Shown: one piece after another, positions 1 to 10,747 of the stretch
How positions within the stretch are numbered: the stretch's first letter is position 1
Layout of the letters: every line of letters starts with the position of its first letter
Assembly (NCBI GenBank): GCA_020746875.1
Contig: JAGTJL010000002.1
Span: forward strand, 1,364,001 to 1,428,000
Length of the DNA stretch: 64,000 nt
From: Rhexocercosporidium sp. MPI-PUGE-AT-0058
Taxonomy: Eukaryota > Ascomycota > Leotiomycetes > Helotiales
Direction: 5' to 3'
Translations under genes and position numbers: made by a program
The notes under the pieces: generated by a model
Database searches by the model: none
The model's input: only the letters and a program-made list of their open reading frames with translations
Told to the model about the DNA's origin: nothing

Positions 1-39
1 TGATACTGGAGTAGGTGCATATACCCGGAGGGTATCGAT

Positions 40-3000
40 ATGGAAGCCCTGTCGCCCCGTGACGCCAATGCCCATATCAGGGTCAAGCAGGCGCTGAAGA
101 CGAAGCAAGCCCCGGCAAAGTTGGCGAACAACAAGGAGAAGGATCATCCACCTCCTCCACCAGAAGAGGTTCGGGAGCCACCGAGTAAGACATATTGATT
201 TTCCATCAATGCTCCTATTTATTCTTGGAGAGTGATATGCAATGGTGTTGGCTGACGGTAACCATCTAGGTTCGGACCGGCCTAATGGCGCCATTTATAA
301 AACAGGCAGGTGCCTGGGTAAGGGAGGATTCGCAATCTGCTATGATGGACAACTCGCCGGTACGAAAAAGAAATATGCCCTCAAGATTGTGAAGAGCCAT
401 ATGCCGCAAAAGAAGATGGAGCAGAAGTTCCAGACCGAGCTCCAAATCCATTCCAAGATGAACCACGCCAATATCGTTCAATTCCACAGAGCTTTCTCAT
501 ACGAAAAATGCACATATATCGTTCTAGAGCTTTGCCCAAATGGATCTTTGATGGACATGGTCAAGAAGCGGAAGTTCATTACGGAGCCCGAGGTACGATT
601 CTGGACGGTCCAAATGGCTGGCGCGATCAAGTATATGCACGCCAAAGGCATCATTCACCGTGATCTGAAGATGGGGAATATTTTTCTAGACAAGGATATG
701 AATGTGAAGGTTGGCGACTTTGGATTAGCAGCTCTTCTCATGTCTGGCAAGGATTGGCAGGCCTGTCGACGAACAACCCTTTGTGGTACTCCAAATTACA
801 TTGCCCCTGAAATTCTTTCCAAGGATAAGGGCGGCCATGATCATGCCGTGGACATCTGGAGCTTAGGAATCATCATATTTGCAATGCTGACTGGCAAGCC
901 CCCTTTTCAGTCGGCCACAGCAGACGAGATTTACCGAAGAGCAAGAGAGCGAGAGTATGATTGGCCAAAGTTGGACACTTCGGAGAACTTCATCTCGGAA
1001 GAGACCAAGGATCTTGTTACGGAGCTGCTCCAAGCTCCCGAGAAGAGACCCGATCCGGATACCATTGTGCAACATCCATTCTTCACTTGCGGCTGGGTAC
1101 CACAATCCGAGGAAATGACTCCATCTCTACGTGAGAAGCATCCAGAGCCGAATCAATTTCTATCGGTCGGTATGCGAGGAGGTAGAGCAAACCTCTACAC
1201 TAGAAATCTCAAGAAGCTGTGCATGAAGTGCGACGTAGGGCCCTGGATCGCCAAGCCAAAACACCACACAAGCACTTACCGAGAAGTAGCTGAGGAGGAG
1301 AAGGCCGGCCTCACCCCAGCAGTACCACTGCCTGAAGATATCGTCTATCGACCATTCCATGAAGTTCTTGAGGAGGAAGCAAAGCAGCTATTGGAGCAGG
1401 GAGAAGGTTCCTCAAAGGCACAAAATGTCTTTGAGAAGATTCTCTCCCCAGCCAAGTCGAAGCCCAACGAGCAGTATGTTGTGCCGGCCAAACCATCAAC
1501 TCAGAGCTTTGCTGCACAACAACGAGCCAGACCTCAGGTACCTAGTGCAGGAATATCCGGACGTCTAGTCAAAACACGCCAGCCAGCACAAGAAAGCTCT
1601 TCTCGTCCCCTCCTCACAATAAACCCCAGGGGCAGGCCACGAAAAGTTGAGCCTGCGGAGCCAGAGAAGGTTGTTGATGTAGAAGACCGATTGGCAGCAG
1701 ACCTAGTCAATCAATTGAACAAGGCCGAGGCCGAGAGAAAATCATCTGAAGTAGATGCACCAACAATATCTTTGAACGTCAACGCCTCACTCTTCAATCC
1801 TCGTGAGAAGCTGGAAGCTTTACCAGGCACAACACCCGATCACATTCTGGAAGGTCTCAAACGCTTCCAAGCCGAATTGGAGCGTGCACTGAACAGTAGG
1901 ACTATCGCTCTTGAAAGCAAGAATGATCCTCCAGCAACACCCACTATCGTAGTCAAATGGGTTGATTACACGAACAAGTTTGGCCTGGGCTACATTCTGA
2001 GCAATGGCAGTGTTGGGTGCATATTCAAGGCAACTCCCGCATATGCCGATGATGCAAGCAAAGGATACATCCCGCCAACATGTGTTGTGGTTCGAGATGC
2101 GGAGAGACATTTCCAGAACAGAAATAACCCTTCTTATACAGACCGTCACCAAATACTACCAATTTCAGGACCAAACATTGAGTTCTACGAAAATCGAGCC
2201 GAGAAGGGTATCTTTCGCGGAAAGGTCAACCCACAGAACTTCAAGGTAGCAGTCAGTGCGACTGGTGAAGCTAGTAGGATCACTCGGGGACGGGATGAAT
2301 GGGATAATAGAAAGCGAGAGAAGATTGTTCTGTGGAAGAAATTCGCGAACTACATGACTGCATTTGGTAGGGACCAGGACTACCCGTATGACGAGGCATT
2401 GGCCAGGTCCTCTCCCAATCGGTCATCCGATAATGTTGCCCCGGGTAACGTTGTGACTTTCTACCAGCGATTTGGAGATGTTGGCTGCTGGGTGTTCTGT
2501 GACGGTCATTTCCAAGTAGGTCTCGACCATTCCTTGTTGGTACCTAAATGCTGATTCTCTCTAGTTTAACTTCCCAGACCACACGAAGATTATTCTCTCT
2601 GCTGATGGCACATGGTGTGATCTCTATCATCTTCCACTCGAAGCTGCTCGTGACCTTGCCGTCACAGGCACTATTGCTGCTGCAGCCTTGGACGACCGTC
2701 GGGTCCTCTCTTATCCCGTCCAAACACTCCTCAACTTCATGAGCAAGCCCACACGCGCTGGCAAATCGACTTCCCGAAAGCGGCCAGAGATCGATCCTAT
2801 GCTCCAAGGAATCCCCCAAGCCAACGATTTCCGCAAGAAAATCGAGTTCATCAGATCAGTGGTCAACGAATGGACCACCAACGGCGGCATTGGCCTCAGC
2901 GATACATCCATCGAAGGCCGTCTCCGATGGACTGGAAGCCGTGAGCTCATCAACGTCAAAATCCCATACAAGCACGTCTGGGTAACGGTTGGCGGACAAG

Positions 3001-3071
3001 GTAGCGACGATCGAAAAGTCGCCTGGTTCAATCCACGCAAGGCAGCTGAATTGATCCCAGATATCGAATAA
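40..3071 (+). CDS. plo1: Polo-like serine/threonine kinase
   Basis: Mitotic polo kinase, about 965 aa, modelled as exons 40-184, 270-2515 and 2565-3071. The first intron (GTAAGA, branch CTGAC, CTAG) joins a short proline-rich N-terminus to the kinase; an in-frame stop at 1-3 makes the ATG at 40 the likely start. The kinase domain shows the glycine loop (LGKGGF), the ALKIVK lysine near residue 87, HRDLKMGN with catalytic Asp near 180, DFG near 198-200, and an activation loop RRTTLCGTP with the expected phospho-threonine near 218. After a long linker come two polo boxes (about 610-690 and 780-860); the second is split by the last intron inside a GCWVFCDGHFQ motif. Family members drive mitotic entry, spindle-pole and septation events, and the polo boxes bind primed phosphopeptides. 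The linker holds an AT-hook-like GRPRK stretch near residue 504. Identity is secure; the start is inferred. Confidence 0.94.
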
Positions 3072-3900
3072 CGAATTACGAATATAAGACAGCATTCTCA
3101 ATATCCCCTGAGCGCCTGGTGTTCTTTTTATGCTTTATGAAGCAGCTTTTTTTCTACGCTTGGCGTTACCGGATATGGATGGGGTGGGCATAGCGTTGGG
3201 CGCTCGGCGGATGGTTCTTCTCATCCATTCTTCTTTTTAATGTCATGGCATGGCGGGGAGCTCTTTGCTTACTTGCTCCTCGATCCTTTGCAGATTTTGA
3301 TTGCAATGGCATTGTTTATTTGGGCGTGGCTAGGGACGGCGGGTAAACAGAACAGAACCATTCTTCCTTCATAGCTGTAGCGGAAATGAAACCAAGGACT
3401 TTACTTCACTGGACTTGACTTCACATCATTTCACTTGTGTATGGACGAATATTCGAGTTCCAAAATATTAGGTAGCGTTATTTTTCATCCCTCTCTTTAT
3501 CTAATTCTCTCTCTCACTAGAGCTCCAAAACGAACAAGAACCCCCCCAAAATGTTCAATAATGCTTCCATGCTTCCAAAGTTTCATGCATGCATGTTCCC
3601 TCCGCCCCAATCCCCATCCATGAATGCAACTAACCAAGAAAGCCATCATCTCGAGAGAAAAAAAAAGGTAAACCAAAAAAAAAAAGTAAACAACGCCTCG
3701 AACGCCATCCAGCAATGCAAGCGAGTTCGAACCCCAAGATAAGCAGGAACAAGTGGATGGAGAGACAGACACTCATGCTTATATACAATTAGATTACCAC
3801 ATTCCATCAACCACCCCTTACGACCTTTGAGACTCTTGTTGTGAGACGCTGTTTGTAGTGGTAGATGCAAAAGAAAGTGAAGGGGACAGCAGAACAAGGT

Positions 3901-3936
<36 letters not shown>

Positions 3937-4124
3937 AAGGCAAAGTCGTATTTGAAATAAGACTCTGCCGCTCTCTTCTTTCTTCCATCCTCGTCACCTT
4001 CCACCGTCTATTCATTGCATGTAAGCAATGACAATAGTGTCAAAAGAAGAAGCCACCAAGTCATCTCATCTCTTCACTTCATGTCCACATCAAAACCACG
4101 ATAATCAGTACAGCACATCACACA
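3072..4124. other. Convergent intergenic region with GA microsatellite
   Basis: This region separates the 3' ends of the polo kinase and the chitin synthase activator. It holds A-rich tracts near 3659-3685 and a GA dinucleotide run at about 3907-3935. Short open frames here lack coding character. No RNA gene was recognised. Confidence 0.6.
3907..3935. repeat. (GA)n microsatellite
   Basis: An uninterrupted GA dinucleotide tract of about 14 units in the convergent 3' intergenic region downstream of the Skt5-like gene. Tracts like this usually vary in length between isolates. Confidence 0.9.
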
Positions 4125-6285
4125 TCACATCACCACACAGTCCTTCTCGCTCTGCCCCGTCTTCTCATTACCGCTACTGGTCTTCTTGATCTTGGATCCA
4201 TTCCTCGGTGGCGCCACTTCCATCGGTGTACCTCCGCTGGCTGCGGCGCGAATGGCAGCGAGTCTGTGTTTGGCACGCTCATCGCCTGAGTCGGCTGCTT
4301 TGACGTACCAGACATTTGCTTCTAGGGGGTCGCGGCGGGTACCGATGCCCATTTCGGTAAAGTAGCCTACTGCGTACTCGGCTTTAGTGAGACCTGTTTC
4401 TTTATTAATTTTTAAGTTATGTGGGAAAGGAGTCGGAGCACATACCGCATTCTGCTGCTTGGAGTGCCCATTCGTATGCCTCATTCTCGTCTTTCTCGAG
4501 GACGGGCTCAGCGCCAACCATATACCAGGCACACAAAGCCATCATGGCAGCTGGGTGACCTTTCTGTGCTGCTCCAGTATAGAAATGCACGCTTAGTGCT
4601 GGATCTCGTGGGCATGAAAGCTTTCCGTGCTCGTACGCGTCGCCTAATCTGTAGCAGGCTTCAGGATGGCCAAGATCTGCTGCTTGGGTGAACAACTGAG
4701 CGGCATAAACTTCGTCCTGGAAGATGTCGTCCCCGTAGCCAGTTTCGTAGAGAAGGCCAAGATGGTAAGGTGCCGCGTTGTACTGTAAATCCGCCGATTC
4801 CGTTGCTCGCTTAAGCCATTTCAGACCCTCTCGGTATTTATTCAAGCCAAGGTCTCCTGATAAACAAGCACGACCGAGACGAGTCATCGCACCTGGGTGA
4901 TTCTTTGAAGCGGATTGTCTGTAGAACTGCACAGCTTTGGCCGGATCTTTCCTGCAGCCCCATCCAAATTCGTAGCATAACGCAGCTCGATATCCAGATT
5001 CTGCATGACCGTGCTTACTTGCGGCAACGAATAGAGGAAATGCTGTCCCATAGTCCTCCTTTCCTTTGCTAAACAAGCCTGAAGCATACCCATCTGCGAG
5101 GTAGTACTGAGCGAATGGATAACTTCGATCTGAAAGCTTTTGCAGCATGTGCTTGGCTTCGGTCAGAAGTTCTTGCGGTGATGCTTGCGGCTTTTCAACG
5201 TAAGGACTTTCAAGATCACGGTTTCCTGGCTTGGGGCTAGGTTTCCTAGGCGAAGCATCGCCTTCTTGACCTAGGCCAGACTCTTGGGCGGCTTGGATCA
5301 AGAATATAGCAAACGCATATTGTGTTTCAGCGTCGTTGAGCTTCTTCACATTTTGCCTATACATTTCCAAGGTCTTTGCCATGCTGAGAAGCGAGGCATT
5401 CGTTCCAACAACAGATCGCAGCTGCGAGTTGTCCATCGAAATCGGCGGTGGGGGAGCTTGCGGATATGATATGTTGGCAAGGTCGACATACGAAAGAGGT
5501 CTACCATCATTTGATCGTCCAGAATGTGCTGAAGGAGCGCGCCCTCCCCAACTAGGAGATCCAGGTAATCCAGGGGACCGACCTCGAGGTCCCATGTCCG
5601 AGTACGCAGAGATTGGTCGTTGAAGAGGCGTCCGTCTCCCAACTTGAGATGTTGGTGTCAAGTGTCGATTTATCGATTGCCCAACGTCTACTAGATCATT
5701 TCCATATGGGTTATATTGCCCCCGGTTCCGATTGTTACCCCCTTCCGAGTTGTGTGATTGATGATGATACTGAAGTCGAGGGACTGGAGGTACATCACTT
5801 TCATTGTCATTTTCGTCGACATTCGAATATCCGCCGCGTCTTTGAGATTCATCCGAAGGGGTCCTGGAACTTGCACTTGCTCCCGACGAGATTACAGCCG
5901 TCTGCGGTTGCTGTATTTGGCCCCCTTTTTGTGAATTATAGGCCGGACGGAAAGGCATTTCTTGCACTACTGGCATCCGAGACTCTGTACGTTCGTACTG
6001 TGCGGGTTCGTACTGCTCAGATTCCTGCGAGAAGTTCCCATTCCCATCCTCAATCGTAGCTGCAGATGCCCGAGGCGGCCAATCCTCCCGCTGCACATTC
6101 ACTCTGACTGGGGACATCGGTGCTCCTTGTATCCGCCCTGAAGCCGATATAGGTATATGAGATAGAGCCTGTCGATTTGGGCTGGCACCGTTCTCCTTAT
6201 ACTCGCCATTGTCCACGAATCTAGGTGGAGTTCCCACAGGTACGGGTTTTCGAGGCGGTGACGAAGGAGGAGTCTGCGACGCCAT
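4125..6285 (-). CDS. SKT5: Chitin synthase activator, Skt5/Chs4-type Sel1-repeat protein with CaaX box
   Basis: About 702 aa in two exons (6285-4446 and 4393-4125) split by a 52-nt GTATGT...ACAG intron. The first 300 residues are disordered and rich in Pro, Ser and Gln. From about residue 370 a run of Sel1-type repeats follows, with signatures such as AQYYLADGYASG, ALCYEFGWGC, RLGDAYEHG and AVGYFTEMGIG. The last four residues are CVVM, a CaaX prenylation box. Sel1 repeats plus CaaX are the hallmarks of yeast Skt5/Chs4, which activates the Chs3 chitin synthase and anchors it at the membrane. The neighbouring divergent gene is a Chs3-type (class IV) chitin synthase, which supports the call. The alternative is another Chs4 paralogue such as a Shc1-like copy. 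Confidence 0.9.
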
Positions 6286-8100
6286 TATGGTTGTTGGCGC
6301 ACGATGCGACCCCAGAACTTGGCCCTTTAGTGTTCCGGGTGGTAATTGTAGCCCTGCTTTATATATTGCCCGATGCCCCTCTGTAAGTTGGTTGGAAATC
6401 GAGCGATGGCGGGATTGGTGGGGTACCCTCGTAGAATGGAAACCTTGAATTCAGGAAGCCTTTACTTCACGACGAAAAGAGCGACAGAGGCAGAAGAATG
6501 GAGAGGTGATTTCGAGAGATCTAAGATGTGAGAAGTAAAATTAGTGATAGTCAGAAAGAGATTTTGGGGCACAGGTGGAAATATGATTCCATCGTCTAAT
6601 CCTAAAGGAACATGTCTTACCGATGATCCGCTGTGGCTGTCAACGTGTTTGACGAGGCTTTGAAGTGCGGTGTGAGTTCCCTCGAACTATGGGGCAAGAT
6701 GCAATCCCGTCAGGGAGCCGTGTTGCAGTTGCAAAAGGACCTCGGAATCTCCTGAACAATAATGACAGTTGAGAGCGCTTTCAGAGAAATGCTCGACGGG
6801 CTACTGCTAGTTAGTTAGTTGGTCGTCGTGGTGGTGGCCAACGAATTGCTCTGTTTCACGCAGCTAGAGTGTTAGCGGTCGACCCCCTGTGCAGTGGCAG
6901 GACCCTGGCAACATGTACCTGCGGCAGTGAAAGGAAGGATGCTCGCCCGCTTGGGATATGATGCCGCGAGAAACGGATACGGGGACGAGTCGACTCGATT
7001 AACGGCGACACGAGCCGTAGATCGCACGCTTGCTTGTTGAGGTGATGGAGTATGGGTTGATGTACAGTACACGATGTAGTGTTTATCGCTCGCTTGGTTT
7101 TGTTCGAGATAGCGTAGCTGTACTTGGGTTTCTTGGTCGTGTCTGGAATGTAAGCTGGGGAGAATGCAAGATCGGCCCCTGTTGAATGTTGCTGGTCTAC
7201 CCAAGACATACGCACGTCAGATCGTCTTCTTGAATCGAACAGGACCCTTTGCCGCGGAAGGGAAGCTATACACAGGGAGGCTTACCGTCGTTTTATGCCT
7301 GTGTTTGCAGCAACCACCCAGAGCCCGTTCCCCTGTTGCATCCAACTTGGCCGCCGGAAGCTGGGCCTGTCCTGCTCCTATCCAAATGACAGAGGCGTGA
7401 AACCTGCGGGGAAGCTGCCCAGCCTTCTATCCAATTTCGAGAATGGTGGTGGTGGCGAACAGACGATTTTCCAGTAGGTCTGCCGCTCTCCCGCAGTTTG
7501 GAAATGATCGAGAGTCAATATAATCTCCGACAAAGGTGAAGTCGGAGAAGAAGCTTTGTCGAAGCGGGCAGGACTGTGGAGAGGAAGAGGATGGCAATCG
7601 GATTCGGACCACCCCAAGAGATTGTTAGGGTATGATTAACGGGAACAAGTTTCGTCTTCAACAATCGGTTTGGGCAAGGTTGTCTGGTTCCGGCGAGGGA
7701 TGGCAGGTGTTCATGCAGAGAGAAGTGTAGAATAATGTCAGCGTGTCGGCTCAGATGGTGGTGATATCCGAATCTGACGAGATGGACGGGGCACCAAAGG
7801 GTAAGACTCTTTCTTGGATATGTTTCAGGGAGCTGAGTCCTTCAGGTAAAGTAAGGTTCTTGATATGCTTGCTTATTTGCTTGGCTCCAGGTTGATACAG
7901 GACTGTGCCATTGGCTTTTGAGTGGAACGTTTAACATAGGTACAAAGTATAAAATATACGTTCCCGATTCGGAAGTCGCGCGGGCTGGGCTTGTTCGAAT
8001 CGCTCAAATCCCACCTCTCCGCCCTTTGCCCCACTGGGCCTTTTCTCATTTTTCTCTCAGAAAAACAAATCAAAAAAACAACACCAAATGTTAACTTTGA

Positions 8101-8150
8101 AGCCTAGCAACACTTAGTGGCGCATTTTGCGAGATAGGGGTTGCTAGGCT
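8101..8150. repeat. Perfect 11-bp inverted repeat (hairpin-capable)
   Basis: The arm AGCCTAGCAAC at 8101-8111 is the exact reverse complement of 8140-8150, with a 28-nt loop. Inside the loop, CGCA (8121-8124) and TGCG (8128-8131) can form a smaller hairpin. It lies in the shared upstream region of the chitin synthase pair. It could be a regulatory palindrome, a structured transcript or a small element footprint. Confidence 0.75.
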
Positions 8151-10268
8151 ACGGTGTCGTCGGGTGACCAGCAGCTCCAGTATTCAGGGTCAGGCCGGTA
8201 AGTAGATTTGGGTTGAAGCCGCTCTTGCAGGTAGATCACTACTCGAGTGCGGTTTCGAAGTGCAGGTATGTATATATATACATAGTTCAACCCTAAAGGC
8301 CATTTGAAATATCTCAACTTCACTCACGATTTTCGATTTATCAGACTTTCCCTTCCTCCTTTCAAGTTTTTTTACGCCCTCTTTGCAGCTGCAACTCTTC
8401 CCGCCAAGGTGCCAATATCTAGCCTTCTTGTAGGCTGAGTGGGCATGGCACGGCATTGCATCACTTGTGTCGTCGATCTCTCTCTGCTTGAAGCTTGGAG
8501 TTGTTCTTCTTCGTACCAGAGGATCCGCTTTCTCGGATGATGTCTTGTCTTCGAGTGACAGAGATTTTACAAGTTACACTTTAAACCAAGTTCCTTTGTG
8601 GCACAAACACAGTAATGGGCAGGCAAGCCATACACTCCAACAGGTCAGAGTCTTACGAGAGAATCATTGTAGGACCCACTGCGCCACGGTCCTGTCGAAC
8701 TCAGAAGAGCTATTCGCCTCATTTCCCAGAGTAGCTTTTACATCCTTACTCGCATCCTGCTTATCGATTTCACTTTATGTGGTTAGTGTTCGCGGCAAAA
8801 GTCTTGTCATACGAGATCAGATATCGAAGGTTTTGCCTTCAACCATGCCGAAACAGGAATTTGACATGCTTTCAGGTGTGTTGGGGTGGGGTAATCCATG
8901 GAAGCTTTCATCATCCGGGCTTCAAAGTCGTCATCGTATTTCTTGGAAACACAAAGCCAGTGGTGATATCCTGCTGTCAAAGTCCGATAGGAAGGCACAG
9001 AAATGCAAATGCATGTTCAATAAGGTTCTTGAAGCTGCTACACTTCCCCAGGTATAGCTCTCAGGCTGGGGGTCCTGAAACCGGGTATCGTAAAATCAGG
9101 AGAAAAGCTTTCACCCACCCACTGAACAAAGTTATCGGGAGTTTAAGTTTTGAAACTCCGTCGATCGTGACGATGGAAATTGTCAAAGTTCGAGCGTATC
9201 TTCCGTACTGATAACGAGAATAACCTTGAACTAGCGCGCCAGTGAGAGAATTGTCATGTCTCTAGATCTTCGAAGTCACCAAGACCTAGAGGGGCGGGGG
9301 AGGGACGACAGCGAAGATTCAATTTTCGATTTGACCCCACAAGTCGTCAACGCCACTGCTGAGACACCAGGCGCCTCGATCCAGGACCCTCGTATTCAGC
9401 TGACCATTCACAACAGGCTGCAAAATGCACATGGCACCAAAGTGGACATCTTCTTCCGAGCGTCCATACGAATGCAAGACCTCTTTGACAGAGAGTACGA
9501 GGTACAGAGGAGAAGTTTTCCGGAGACACCTGGCTGGCAGGTTGTCTGGGAAGCTTCAAGATATCCGTATGGCACAGTGCAGGACCAAGACGGCATCTTT
9601 TCGCCGCATCGCATCGCGTCGCACCGCACCCCGTTGCCGTGCCATAGAGTAACTTACCAAACACTTGGTTGGGCTGGAGAGTAGTAGTGAAGTGATGCCA
9701 CCTCGCTTTCATCCGGTCTCCATCGCGACCTCGTTAAAGCGTCCTAATGTGTACGGAGGATGGATTCAAACATCTTCTGGTGCAGGTAGTCAGTCAGCAA
9801 GGCTACCAAAAGTCAAGTCTCCAAGCCCCAGTCCAGCAGCAGCATCGTCTGAGCAACAAGTATTTTTAGCATTTTCCGATCCTTGCCGCGTTGGTGCTGG
9901 TGCTGGTGGTGGTGTGGAAGGAAGTGCATGGTTGATCGGCCAAGCGAGCAAAACAATCGCCGCCGGCTGGCATTGGCGTTGGCGTTGGATCCAGGGGTGG
10001 TCCCACCTCAAATCTCGACGAGACGAAAGGCTGCTCAAGAGGAACTCACAACTTTTATGCCACCCGCTGCACAACGAGGGCAATCTCAATCTCAATCTCT
10101 ATCCCAATCCCACGCTTCCCTTTCTTTTCGTCGACGAGAGCTTCTTTCCTGCTCCTCATCGTCGGCTTCGGCGCCTCACATTCGTTTAAAGGCATTCTGT
10201 TGCCGTCCGGTCGCTCTCCGTCCTCCCTTATTCGAAACCCTGCGGCACTCACCTTCGTTCTTTGTTGG

Positions 10269-10269
<1 letters not shown>

Positions 10270-10293
<24 letters not shown>
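10270..10293. repeat. (CGA)8 microsatellite in chitin synthase leader
   Basis: Eight CGA units lie about 450 bp upstream of the chitin synthase start, probably within its 5' UTR or promoter. Confidence 0.85.
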
Positions 10294-10299
<6 letters not shown>

Positions 10300-10684
10300 C
10301 TCGAAATCGAGTCCAACGCCTTTCATCCTCCGTTAATCGCTCCTGATTCGACAGCCTTTTCAAGATCGAGAGAGCAGTGACGCCTCAGCAACTCGAGGGA
10401 TTCTGGAAGGAGGCACTGCCTTGATCTCGTCGACCAAGGAACCAATCCCCGCTCGATCATATTGCCCGGGGTCAGTGGTATATCGACAATCGACAAACAG
10501 TCCTTTCCTTTCACTGCCGGCTTCTATCAATATCAATGTACGTTCAATACGCAGTTTTGTAAATTCCTTCCTTGATCCTTTTGTTGGGGTGCTGTCAACA
10601 CCGGGCGTGTTATTTACAAACCAAAACAACAATCCCCTCTTGGTCCAACACAGCCACAACCAACAACACGATGACGAGATTGAA

Positions 10685-10743
10685 GTAACTATGGCTGGCA
10701 GACGACACTCTTGAGCAACTGCTGACAATTTCCCTCTCCGCAG
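10685..10743 (+). other. Probable 5' UTR intron of the chitin synthase gene
   Basis: A GTAACT donor at 10685, a GCTGAC branch-like site near 10720 and a CCGCAG acceptor ending at 10743 define a 59-nt intron just before the ATG at 10748. It would remove a short upstream frame that starts at 10691 and runs seven codons. The upstream open frame does not join in frame with the synthase, so the intron is placed in the UTR. Confidence 0.5.
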
Positions 10744-10747
10744 AAGA

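Larger units (their letters stand above)
6286..10747. promoter_or_regulatory. Long divergent intergenic region between chitin synthase activator and chitin synthase
   Basis: About 4.46 kb with no convincing gene. Open frames at 8467-9057, 9256-9684 and 9883-10380 lack recognisable domains, and the first begins at GTG. The region holds a perfect 11-bp inverted repeat (8101-8111/8140-8150), a GTACAGTAC motif at 7062-7070, a (CGA)8 tract at 10270-10293, and a pyrimidine-rich leader before the synthase with a probable 5' UTR intron. Long leaders and shared promoters would explain its size. An unrecognised lineage-specific gene or non-coding RNA cannot be excluded. Confidence 0.5.

Noticed and set aside
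3715..3745. TTCGAACCCC sequence resembling a tRNA T arm
   Set aside because: The flanking bases do not pair as a T stem, and no acceptor, D or anticodon arms can be drawn nearby.
8467..9057. A 196-codon frame in the chitin synthase intergenic region
   Set aside because: It starts at GTG, has no recognisable domain or homology-like pattern and overlaps a second frame of similar length.
9256..9684. A 142-codon frame beginning at an ATG
   Set aside because: The first 100 residues look mildly protein-like, but there is no known motif and the tail is low-complexity. It is kept only as a point to test by transcription and conservation.
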